Source: Bacillus pseudomycoides
GTDB taxonomy: Bacteria; Bacillota; Bacilli; Bacillales; Bacillaceae_G
Length of the DNA: 64,000 bases
Direction of reading: 5' to 3'
Assembly: GCF_022811845.1 (NCBI RefSeq)
Contig: NZ_CP064266.1
Span: forward strand, 2,232,001-2,296,000
Under the pieces are notes generated by a model. The model did no database searches and was not told where the DNA came from. It was given only the letters and a program-made list of their open reading frames with translations. This document shows positions 32,481 through 39,850 of the stretch, piece after piece. Position 1 is the first letter of the stretch. The number at the start of each line of letters is the position of its first letter. The translations under genes were made by a program, and so were the position numbers.

Positions 32481-32744
32481 TTGGAATACAATCAAGATAT
32501 TAAAAATAGGCTGAAGCGAATTGAAGGACAAATTCGTGGTGTCCTTCGAATGATTGAAGAAGAAAAAGATTGTAAAGAGGTAATTACACAATTAACAGCA
32601 TCACGCTCTGCTATGGATCGCACAATTGGATTGATTGTAGGAACAAACTTGGAAAACTGTTTGCGAGAACAATTTGAAAAAGGCGATACATCAAATGAAG
32701 ATTTGATTAAAGAGGCCGTACAGCTACTTGTAAAAAGCAGATAA
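32481..32744 (+). CDS. cstR: CstR-like persulfide-sensing repressor (CsoR family)
   Basis: An 87-residue all-helical CsoR/DUF156 family repressor. With the TTG start at 32481 (GAGGTGAT site 8-9 bp upstream) the two sensing cysteines fall at positions 31 and 60, the numbering known for Staphylococcus aureus CstR, and the histidine used by copper-sensing CsoR is replaced by Asn56. It should respond to persulfides by forming di- or trisulfide links and release the ATACC..GGTAT operators. The longer frame from 32352 would span the operator and is rejected. Confidence 0.9.
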   Translation: MEYNQDIKNRLKRIEGQIRGVLRMIEEEKDCKEVITQLTASRSAMDRTIGLIVGTNLENCLREQFEKGDTSNEDLIKEAVQLLVKSR

Positions 32745-32775
32745 TCTGTCAAACGAATGTTTTGACAGATTTTAA
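32743..32775 (+). terminator. terminator of cstR
   Basis: AATCTGTCAAAAC-type stem: AATCTGTCAAA pairs with TTTTGACAGATT, followed by TTAAAAAT. It overlaps the cstR stop codon. Confidence 0.75.
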
Positions 32776-32787
32776 AAATATTTTATT

Positions 32788-32803
32788 ATACCCCTACAGG
32801 TAT
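32788..32803. promoter_or_regulatory. CstR operator 3
   Basis: ATACCCCTACAGGTAT lies about 95 bp upstream of the persulfide dioxygenase gene and matches the other sites of the locus. Confidence 0.8.
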
Positions 32804-32876
32804 ACGTATGGTAGTACTGTAGGAAAGATCCAAAGAATGTGTTAGGAAAGAATGAAAAATTTTTTAAAATAAAAAT

Positions 32877-32892
32877 ATACCATAGGGGGTAA
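32877..32892. promoter_or_regulatory. possible weak CstR site over the ribosome site
   Basis: ATACCATAGGGGGTAA is a degenerate version of the ATACC..GGTAT motif. It overlaps the GGGGGTAAGG ribosome site of the dioxygenase gene, so the G run may simply be the ribosome site. Confidence 0.3.
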
Positions 32893-32896
32893 GGTA

Positions 32897-34027
32897 GTGA
32901 GTGTTCTATCATTACAAGCAAAGGATGTTGCTGAGAAAGTTTTATTTGGAGAATTATTTATTTTAGATGTTCGTAATGAAGTGGATTATATGGATTGGAA
33001 AATTGAAGGGAAACAAATTTCTTCTATTAATAAACCATATTTTGATTTATTAGAAGGCGTAGAAGATATCTTGGAGGAGTTGCCAAAGGAAAAAGATATT
33101 CTTGTTGTATGTGCGAAAGAAGGGTCTTCCAAATTTGTTGCTGAGCAACTTATAGAGGCTGGTTTGAAAGATGTGTATTATTTAGCTGGTGGTATGAAAG
33201 CTTGGAGTGAATATGTGAAGCCGATTAAAGTAGGTGATTTAAAAGATGGCGGAAGCATGTACCAATTCAACCGTGTTGGAAAAGGGTGTTTGTCCTATAT
33301 GGTTATTTCAAATGGTGAAGCTGCTGTTATTGATTCGGTACGAACAATAGAAGTATATGAGCAATTTGCAAAAGAACAAGGTGCTGTAATTACAAACGTT
33401 ATGGATACACATTTACATGCGGATCATATTTCTGGTGGTCGCAAGTTAGCTGAGAAATCGAATGGTACGTATTGGTTACCGCCAAAAGATGCTGAAGAAG
33501 TTGTCTTTTCTTATGAGCCACTTGTAGAAGGAACTGTAATTACAGTGGGGGAAACAAAAATTGAAATTCAAGCAATTTACTCACCAGGTCATACAATTGG
33601 AAGTACATCATTTATTGTAGACGATATTTATCTTCTAACAGGTGACATTTTATTTGTAGATTCCATTGGTCGTCCAGACCTTGCGGGAAAGGCGGAAGAC
33701 TGGGTAAGTGATCTGCGTAACACCTTATATAAATGTTACAAGGATTTATCTCAAGAGTTGATTGTTTTACCAGCGCATTATTCGAAAGTAAGTGAAATGG
33801 ATGAACAAGGTGTAGTTCGAGCAAAACTGAAAAATTTATTCGAACAGAATGCAGGGTTAAATATTGAGAATGAGGCAGAATTTCGTAAAACAGTTACAGA
33901 GAATTTACCGCCTCAGCCAAATGCATATCAAGACATTCGCCGAACAAATATGGGGAAAATCAATCCAAGTGTAGATGAAGAGCGTGAAATGGAAATTGGT
34001 CCAAACCGCTGTGCGGTGCATGATTAA
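32897..34027 (+). CDS. rhodanese-persulfide dioxygenase fusion (MBL fold)
   Basis: A 376-residue fusion with the order rhodanese then metallo-beta-lactamase. Residues 1-110 are a rhodanese with Cys72 in VVCAKEGSS. Residues 120-340 hold the metal site THLHADHISGG (His172, His174, Asp176, His177), SPGHTIGST and LTGDILF, as in ETHE1-type persulfide dioxygenases. It would oxidise a low-molecular-weight persulfide to sulfite and possibly form thiosulfate, the role of CstB. In S. aureus CstB the dioxygenase comes first and the rhodanese last; here the order is reversed. GTG start. Confidence 0.92.
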   Translation: MSVLSLQAKDVAEKVLFGELFILDVRNEVDYMDWKIEGKQISSINKPYFDLLEGVEDILEELPKEKDILVVCAKEGSSKFVAEQLIEAGLKDVYYLAGGMKAWSEYVKPIKVGDLKDGGSMYQFNRVGKGCLSYMVISNGEAAVIDSVRTIEVYEQFAKEQGAVITNVMDTHLHADHISGGRKLAEKSNGTYWLPPKDAEEVVFSYEPLVEGTVITVGETKIEIQAIYSPGHTIGSTSFIVDDIYLLTGDILFVDSIGRPDLAGKAEDWVSDLRNTLYKCYKDLSQELIVLPAHYSKVSEMDEQGVVRAKLKNLFEQNAGLNIENEAEFRKTVTENLPPQPNAYQDIRRTNMGKINPSVDEEREMEIGPNRCAVHD

Positions 34028-34058
34028 TAATAAAAAAAATATGTTGGAGGTATAGAAT

Positions 34059-34286
34059 ATGAATGCAAAACAAGTATTAGATGTGAAAGGCTTAGCATGC
34101 CCAATGCCAATCGTAAGAACAAAAAAAGCTATGGAAGTTTTACAATCTGGAGAAGTGCTAGAGGTTCATTTAACAGATAAAGGCGCGATAAAGGATATTC
34201 CAGCGTGGTCAAAAACAGGTGGCCACGAAGTACTACAACATACGGAGGAAAACGGTGTACTGAAGTTCTGGATTAAAAAGGCGTAA
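34059..34286 (+). CDS. TusA-like sulfur carrier protein
   Basis: A 75-residue protein of the TusA/SirA family with the sulfur-carrying cysteine in LACPMP (Cys14). It would accept persulfide sulfur and pass it between the rhodanese and DsrE-like proteins encoded around it. TTGGAGG lies 10 bp upstream. It is cotranscribed with the dioxygenase gene. Confidence 0.93.
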   Translation: MNAKQVLDVKGLACPMPIVRTKKAMEVLQSGEVLEVHLTDKGAIKDIPAWSKTGGHEVLQHTEENGVLKFWIKKA

Positions 34287-34333
34287 ACACCATGGATGAA
34301 AATTGTTTAAAGAATGATTGGAGGAGATAATGA

Positions 34334-34702
34334 ATGAGCATAAATGTAGTATTCAATATAGCTTTAGTTGTACTTGTTGCTTGGCTTATTATTTCTCGCT
34401 TTTTACCAGTTAAGGGAGTTAAAAGTATAAATGGGAAAGAGCTAAAAACTTTACTTCATAAAAAGAATAAACAATTGATTGATGTTCGCACACAAGGTGA
34501 ATTTAGAGGGAATCATATTCAAGGGTTTCAGAATATCCCCTTAAATGAGTTAGCACAAAAAGCGAGTCATTTAGATAACAACAAAGAAGTAATTGTAATT
34601 TGTCAAAGTGGAATGAGAAGTAAACGCGCAGTAAAAATGCTAAAAAAATTAGGTTTTCAACATATTACGAATGTCTCAGGTGGTATGAACGCTTGGAATT
34701 AA
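34334..34702 (+). CDS. membrane-anchored rhodanese
   Basis: A 122-residue protein with one N-terminal membrane helix (residues 5-25) and a single rhodanese domain; the active-site loop is CQSGMRS. The domain would face the cytosol or the outside depending on topology, which the sequence does not settle. It is a sulfurtransferase of the persulfide relay. Confidence 0.92.
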   Translation: MSINVVFNIALVVLVAWLIISRFLPVKGVKSINGKELKTLLHKKNKQLIDVRTQGEFRGNHIQGFQNIPLNELAQKASHLDNNKEVIVICQSGMRSKRAVKMLKKLGFQHITNVSGGMNAWN

Positions 34703-34716
34703 GGAGGAAATGAAAA

Positions 34717-35013
34717 ATGAAAGAAATGACAGCAAAAGAATTAGAAAATAAATTGGTGAACCAAGAAATATTAAATATGATCGATGTTCGTGAAGTAGAA
34801 GAAGTAGAGGAAGGGAAAATTCCAGGAGCTCTTCATATTCCACTTGGTTTATTGGAATTTCGTATGCATGAATTAGATAAAAACAAAGAATATATTATGG
34901 TATGCCGCTCCGGAGGGAGAAGCTCACGAGCTGCACAGTTTTTAGAAAGCAATGGTTTCCGAGTGATAAATATGACTGGTGGTATGTTAGATTGGGAAGG
35001 TAAAACAGAATAA
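34717..35013 (+). CDS. single-domain rhodanese
   Basis: A 98-residue soluble rhodanese with NMIDVREVEE and the catalytic loop CRSGGRSS. An AAGGAGG site lies just upstream and the gene is 14 bp after the membrane-anchored rhodanese gene. The C-terminal TGGMLDWEG is typical. Confidence 0.93.
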   Translation: MKEMTAKELENKLVNQEILNMIDVREVEEVEEGKIPGALHIPLGLLEFRMHELDKNKEYIMVCRSGGRSSRAAQFLESNGFRVINMTGGMLDWEGKTE

Positions 35014-35069
35014 TACTATATACAATGCAGCGTTCTTGTATAAATAAAGGGTTTCGTATAGTTTGCAGA

Positions 35070-35085
35070 ATACCCATATAGGTAT
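35070..35085. promoter_or_regulatory. CstR operator 4
   Basis: ATACCCATATAGGTAT lies 20 bp upstream of the DsrE-like start, pointing to an internal CstR-controlled promoter before the last two genes. Confidence 0.8.
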
Positions 35086-35104
35086 ATGGAGGTGGAGAGT
35101 TAAC

Positions 35105-35584
35105 ATGGAGAACAAGAAGAAAACAACGATCGTTTTGTTTAGTGGAGATTACGATAAGGCGATGGCAGCTTATATTATTGCGAATGGTGCAGCAGCGTAT
35201 GATCAAGAAGTGACGATTTTCCATACATTTTGGGGGTTAAATGCACTTAGGAAAGATGAACATGTAAAAGTAAAGAAAAGTTTCTTAGAGAGAATGTTTG
35301 GAAAGATGATGCCTCGCGGTGCAAATAAGATGGGGTTATCTAAAATGAATTTTGCGGGCATGGGCCAAAAAATGATACAGCACGTTATGAAAAAACATAA
35401 TGCTATGCCGCTCCCAGATTTAATTGATATGGCAAAAGAGCAAGGTGTTAAGCTTGTAGCCTGTCAAATGACAGTTGATTTACTAGGTTTAAAAGAAGGG
35501 GAGATCATGGAAGATGTCGAGTTTGCTGGTGTGGCAGCTTATTTAGCAGATGCTTCTGATGGAAATGTGAATCTATTTATTTAA
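35105..35584 (+). CDS. DsrE/DrsH-like protein
   Basis: A 159-residue protein of the DsrE/DsrF/DrsH-like family: TTIVLFSGDYDKAMAAYIIA, FHTFWGLNAL and the conserved cysteine in LVACQMTVDLLG. Such proteins take part in sulfur relay with TusA-like carriers and rhodaneses. ATG 35105 follows GGTGGAGAG; the longer frame from 35063 would cross the operator and is rejected. Confidence 0.92.
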   Translation: MENKKKTTIVLFSGDYDKAMAAYIIANGAAAYDQEVTIFHTFWGLNALRKDEHVKVKKSFLERMFGKMMPRGANKMGLSKMNFAGMGQKMIQHVMKKHNAMPLPDLIDMAKEQGVKLVACQMTVDLLGLKEGEIMEDVEFAGVAAYLADASDGNVNLFI

Positions 35585-35634
35585 TAGGTAATAGATGAGA
35601 GAACGCCTTCTTTCTAGAGGGGAGAAGAACAAAG

Positions 35635-36414
35635 ATGAGTTTCAGTTTTATGATTGTAATCTTTCTTATTGGCTTTGTTGGTTCATTTATTTCAGGGATG
35701 GTTGGTATTGGCGGTGCCATTATTAATTATCCGATGATTTTATATATTCCGGTGCTATTAGGGTTTACTGGTTATACGGCGCATGAAGTGAGCGGTATTA
35801 CAGCTATTCAAGTATTTTTCGCAACATTTGCAGGTGTATGGGTTTATCGGAAAAGTGGTTATATAAATAAAACATTGGTGTTATATATGGGGACGAGTAT
35901 TTTAGTGGGGAGCTTTGTCGGGAGTCTAGGTTCAAAAGTATTAGAGGAAGGGCAAATTAATATTGTATATGCTATTTTAGCTACAGTGGCAGCTATTATG
36001 ATGTTTGTTCCGAAAAGGAATCAGAGTGATCTTCCTTTAGAAGTATTGACATATAATAAAGGATTAGCTAGCATTTTAGCATTTATCGTAGGTGCTTCTT
36101 CTGGTATTGTTGGAGCAGGCGGTGCATTTCTACTTGTGCCAATTATGCTTGTCATTCTCAAAATCCCTACACATATGACGATTGCAACTTCATTAGCAAT
36201 TACTTTTATTTCATCTATCGGGATTACGATTGGAAAAGTAACTACAGGGCAAGTGGTAGTACTGCCGTCTATAATGATCGCGATTGCAAGTTTAATCGCT
36301 TCACCCCTTGGAGCAAGTGTAGGGAAGAGGTTAAATCAAAAAGTATTGCAGTGGATATTAGCGATATTGATTGTTTTAACATCTATTAAAATTTGGATAG
36401 ATATCGCGTTGTAA
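35635..36414 (+). CDS. TSUP (TauE/SafE) family exporter
   Basis: A 259-residue polytopic protein with the duplicated TauE/SafE layout; GMVGIGGAIINYP in the first half and GASSGIVGAGGAFLLVP in the second are the matching repeat motifs. In cst-type loci this family exports sulfite or takes up or exports sulfur oxyanions. It is the last gene of the locus. GAGGGGAG precedes ATG 35635. Confidence 0.92.
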   Translation: MSFSFMIVIFLIGFVGSFISGMVGIGGAIINYPMILYIPVLLGFTGYTAHEVSGITAIQVFFATFAGVWVYRKSGYINKTLVLYMGTSILVGSFVGSLGSKVLEEGQINIVYAILATVAAIMMFVPKRNQSDLPLEVLTYNKGLASILAFIVGASSGIVGAGGAFLLVPIMLVILKIPTHMTIATSLAITFISSIGITIGKVTTGQVVVLPSIMIAIASLIASPLGASVGKRLNQKVLQWILAILIVLTSIKIWIDIAL

Positions 36415-36494
36415 TATGATTTTTTTTTGAAGTTTATTACCAGATGTTACTGGATGGCTATCTTAAGAAGAAGGTTAGTATAGAAAGAATGTAA

Positions 36495-36530
36495 GAACGC
36501 CACTGAAGAATCAGTGGCGTTCAATTATTA
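36495..36530. terminator. terminator between convergent genes
   Basis: GAACGCCACTGA (36495-36506) pairs with TCAGTGGCGTTC (36511-36522). The tail AATTATT is only weakly T-rich. Confidence 0.7.
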
Positions 36531-36968
36531 AGTCCAAATAACTTTCATTAATTTTTCATATTCATCATTTGCAGCTTTATATAGTAGTCTAGTATGTTCA
36601 AATACAAGAGCAGGGTTAAAGTATGGTTCTGTAAATACAAGGGAAGTGGAAATATCGATAGAGTCACTGTTACTAATTGTGAATTTTGCGAATCGATATG
36701 CTGAATTTAGTTCATTGATTACATGCAATAATTCGCTTTTCTTAGCTGAATCATGAACTTGAGCGACATTGAAGCAATATATATCAACAGTAGGATGCTC
36801 GTTATGAAAGGCTGCGATAAGTCGAACTTTTGCACCGCTCTCTGTTTCTAAGTTCACTGAAAAAAAGACAGAGCCATCATTTTCATCTATGTTTTCTTCC
36901 ATATATATTTCATTGGATTTTAGGTAATCTGTAAAGTCTGAAACGTTATGTTTTACTGCGGCTTTCAT
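36528..36968 (-). CDS. YbjN-like domain protein
   Basis: A 146-residue acidic, soluble protein that resembles the YbjN fold: a central VHDSAKKSELLHVINELNSA with FAKFTI, then ISTSLVFTEP. YbjN proteins are small chaperone-like or regulatory proteins without a settled function. AGGGGGC precedes the start. Monocistronic. Confidence 0.65.
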   Translation of the reverse strand: MKAAVKHNVSDFTDYLKSNEIYMEENIDENDGSVFFSVNLETESGAKVRLIAAFHNEHPTVDIYCFNVAQVHDSAKKSELLHVINELNSAYRFAKFTISNSDSIDISTSLVFTEPYFNPALVFEHTRLLYKAANDEYEKLMKVIWT

Positions 36969-37106
36969 ATGTTTTTGCCCCCTGTTAATTGGAATATAAA
37001 TCTACCCTTTATTATAATTTAAAGATATGGAAATTGATAGTTGAAAAGTTAGAATTTTTAATTTTTTAATAAACTATTTGCGAATAGAAGGCTAGAATAA
37101 ATAAGA

Positions 37107-37143
37107 AAAACGCAGCTCTATCTCCATAGAGCTGCGTTTTTCT
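37107..37143. terminator. terminator of the second LCP gene
   Basis: AAAAACGCAGCTCTAT and ATAGAGCTGCGTTTTT flank a CTCC loop, forming a perfect 16-bp stem. Confidence 0.9.
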
Positions 37144-37144
37144 A

Positions 37145-38482
37145 TTAATTCTTATCTAATGTAGTTTCTGCATCTTCATCACTATTGTTATTTTTTTTGT
37201 TAGAAGAATTTTGTTGATTATCGGTACTGTGTTTTGTATCTTTTGTTTTTTCATTCGATGTAGTTTCTGTATCTTCATCACTATTGTTATTTTTTTTGTT
37301 AGAAGAGTTTTGTTGATTATCAGTACTGTGTTTTGTATCTTTTGTTTTTTCATTCGATGTAGTTTCTTTGTCTGCATCGTTATTGGTATCTTTTGCTTTT
37401 TTCTTGCTTTCGCTATCATCAGAATCAACTTTTTTATACGCAGGTAATCCGAGATGCGTACGCAGTTGATTTGTTAAAACTTCTAAGTCTTTTTCTACTG
37501 GTGCATAATAATATGTGCCACCATCACTTGCGCGGCCACATGCTTTATCGCCAGCTGACATGTAGCAATCTTCACCATTGAGTTGTAATTTTTCAATTGA
37601 AGAATCTGCACCGTATTTATAGAATGATAATATATCGTCAAATGTTAAGTTTGTAACGAATTGTCCATTAATGTCATCAATAATATCTCCTACCTTTGTT
37701 ACAGAACCAGCGCTTGTTACTTTTTTCAGAATGGCTTCAATAACAAGCTGTTGACGTTGACCACGCATGGCGTCGCTATCAATATGGCGTGTTCTAGCAA
37801 GAGCGAGAGCTTCTTCACCGTTTAATTTTTGAACGCCTTTTTTCAAGTGAATTGCATTTGCATTATCATTGCTATCTTGTTCGGTAAATTCAACAGGAAC
37901 ATCTACTTCAATGCCACCTAAGTCATCCACAATTGTTATAAATGATTTAAAGTTGAATTTTACGAAGTAATCAACAGGTACATTCAGTAAATTTTCTACT
38001 GCATCAATACTTGCTTGAGGTCCACCAGCTTTTCCATTTTTAGCAGAACCATATGCATGTGCGTGAGTAATCTTATCTTTTTTCTTTTCTATTGGGATAT
38101 AAGTATATGTATCACGTGGGATACTTAAAAGCTTTACAGTTTTACTATCTTTATTAAAAGTTGCAAGCAACATTGCATCTGTTCTTATCGCTTCACCGTA
38201 TTCTTTACCACGTACATCACTTTCATCAACACCCATTATTAATACAGATACATTATTAGAAATAGGCTTAACTGCTTTATCACGTAAATCTGATTTATCA
38301 CCACGTGCTAAATCATGAATAGCATTTTGAACAGCAGAGGATGCTTTATTTACTAAAAACCAAGTATAACTGCCTCCTATTATTAAAAATAATAAAAGAG
38401 CACTTATAATGATTTTTGTTTTTTTCTTTCCTTTTTTCTTATTATTTCGTATATTTTTTTGCCAAGATGGGATTTGATCCAT
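37145..38482 (-). CDS. LCP family protein with a repetitive C-terminal tail
   Basis: A 445-residue LytR-CpsA-Psr protein: cytosolic basic N-terminus, one membrane helix (about residues 27-45), LCP core with SVLIMGVDESD, LLSIPRDTYTYIP and LALARTRHIDSDAMRGQRQQ. It would ligate wall glycopolymers to peptidoglycan. The last 90 residues are Asn/Lys/Ser/Asp-rich and contain a 33-residue unit in two near-identical copies. ATG 38482 has AAGGAG 8 bp upstream; GTG 38518 with AGGTGAT is an alternative start adding 12 residues. Confidence 0.93.
   Translation of the reverse strand: MDQIPSWQKNIRNNKKKGKKKTKIIISALLLFLIIGGSYTWFLVNKASSAVQNAIHDLARGDKSDLRDKAVKPISNNVSVLIMGVDESDVRGKEYGEAIRTDAMLLATFNKDSKTVKLLSIPRDTYTYIPIEKKKDKITHAHAYGSAKNGKAGGPQASIDAVENLLNVPVDYFVKFNFKSFITIVDDLGGIEVDVPVEFTEQDSNDNANAIHLKKGVQKLNGEEALALARTRHIDSDAMRGQRQQLVIEAILKKVTSAGSVTKVGDIIDDINGQFVTNLTFDDILSFYKYGADSSIEKLQLNGEDCYMSAGDKACGRASDGGTYYYAPVEKDLEVLTNQLRTHLGLPAYKKVDSDDSESKKKAKDTNNDADKETTSNEKTKDTKHSTDNQQNSSNKKNNNSDEDTETTSNEKTKDTKHSTDNQQNSSNKKNNNSDEDAETTLDKN
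37161..37358 (-). repeat. 99-bp tandem repeat, two copies, in the LCP tail
   Basis: The phrase GTAGTTTCTG...CATTCGAT recurs with an exact 99-bp period at 37161, 37260 and, as a partial third copy, 37359. The two complete copies differ at only a few bases. 99 bp keeps the frame, adding 33 residues per unit, so copy-number change would only lengthen or shorten the tail. Confidence 0.92.
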
Positions 38483-38793
38483 TTCATATACTCCTTCATT
38501 TGGATTGAAATACGACACTCATATCACCTAATTATAATGAAATTTGGTGAGAAAGAACATTACAAATCATTTACATTTCGCAAAGGTTCAATTTATTTTG
38601 CAGAAATTTAGATTTTCCGAGCTTTTGTAAAGTGAATTTTGAGAGAGTGAGAAATAGAAATATATATTACAAGCAAATAATTAAGAAGCGAGATTTGTTG
38701 AAATATGTTCAAGAGGAAGATTATATTCCTTTCTATAAGTCTAATATAATGAAGTAGAAAGATTTTTTGTTAAGAGTAAAGGAGATAGACATA

Positions 38794-39792
38794 ATGAATC
38801 ATACATTATTTCGAGCAATTCTTATAAATGAAAAGGAAGAAAATCAATTTGAAAGAACCTTTGTTGAGAGGGATATAAATGATTTGCCTGAAGGGGAGGT
38901 GTTAGTACGTGTTCATTATTCTTCGTTAAATTATAAAGATGCTCTTTCAGCTACTGGGAATAAGGGAGTTACAAGGGAGTATCCACATACACCAGGAATT
39001 GATGCGGCAGGAGAGGTTGTTACGAGTAGCAATCATACTTTCAAGCAAGGTGATCAAGTAATTGTAACCGGATATGATTTAGGAATGAATACATCTGGTG
39101 GATTTGGTCAATATATTCGCGTCCCTGTATCATGGGTTGTTCCATTACCAGAAGGACTTTCTTTGAAAGAGAGTATGATGTATGGAACAGCAGGTTTTAC
39201 AGCAGCTTTGTCTGTACATAAGTTAATGGTATTAGGAGTTACACCTGACATGGGGAAAATTCTTGTTACAGGAGCAACAGGTGGAGTTGGAGGTGTTGCA
39301 GTTAGTATTTTAGCAAAGTTAGGGTATGAGGTTGTAGCTGCAACTGGAAAAATGGAAGAGAAAGAAATGCTGCTTCGTTTAGGTGCGAAAGAGATTATGC
39401 ATCGAGATGAAATGAATGACCAATCAGGAAAACCGATGTTAAAAGGAATTTATGCTGGTGTAATTGATACAGTTGGTGGCAGTACGTTAGCAACGGCTTT
39501 AAAAGTTGTGCAATACGGAGGAAGTGTAACGACGTGTGGTAACGTTGCAGGACATGAATTTAAAACTTCTGTATATCCATTTATTCTGCGTGGTATTCAT
39601 TTGCTGGGAGTAGATTCTGTACAATGTCCAATGACAGTAAGAAAGCAGATTTGGTCCATGTTAGGGGATGAATGGAAGAATCTAAACGTATTATCTTATA
39701 CGACAGAATGTACATTAGAAGAAGTAAATGATAAATTTGAACTTATGCTGCAAGGGAAATTAAAGGGAAGAACGATTGTGAAGGTGTTATAA
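38794..39792 (+). CDS. YhdH/AcuI-type quinone oxidoreductase
   Basis: A 332-residue zinc-free medium-chain dehydrogenase of the YhdH/YhfP group. SSLNYKDALSATGNKGVTR and YPHTPGIDAAGEV at the N-terminus and VTGATGGVGGVAVSIL in the nucleotide-binding domain are typical. Members reduce acrylyl-CoA or quinones with NADPH. ATG 38794 follows AAAGGAG; the longer frame from 38767 lacks a site. Confidence 0.92.
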   Translation: MNHTLFRAILINEKEENQFERTFVERDINDLPEGEVLVRVHYSSLNYKDALSATGNKGVTREYPHTPGIDAAGEVVTSSNHTFKQGDQVIVTGYDLGMNTSGGFGQYIRVPVSWVVPLPEGLSLKESMMYGTAGFTAALSVHKLMVLGVTPDMGKILVTGATGGVGGVAVSILAKLGYEVVAATGKMEEKEMLLRLGAKEIMHRDEMNDQSGKPMLKGIYAGVIDTVGGSTLATALKVVQYGGSVTTCGNVAGHEFKTSVYPFILRGIHLLGVDSVQCPMTVRKQIWSMLGDEWKNLNVLSYTTECTLEEVNDKFELMLQGKLKGRTIVKVL

Positions 39793-39815
39793 TATCGAAT
39801 TTATCTAAATATATG

Positions 39816-39846
39816 AAAAAAGACGACCTTATCCAGATCGTCTTTT
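39816..39846. terminator. bidirectional terminator
   Basis: AAAAAGACGA and TCGTCTTTT flank an 11-12-base loop between convergent genes. Confidence 0.82.
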
Positions 39847-39850
39847 GGTA

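Noticed and set aside
37161..37376. Possible CRISPR-like direct repeats
   Set aside because: The 99-bp units are contiguous, without spacers, and lie in frame in a protein-coding gene.
37211..37447. + strand frame rich in Phe, Ile and Cys
   Set aside because: It is the complement of the repetitive LCP tail; the apparent membrane-protein look comes from the A-rich coding strand.
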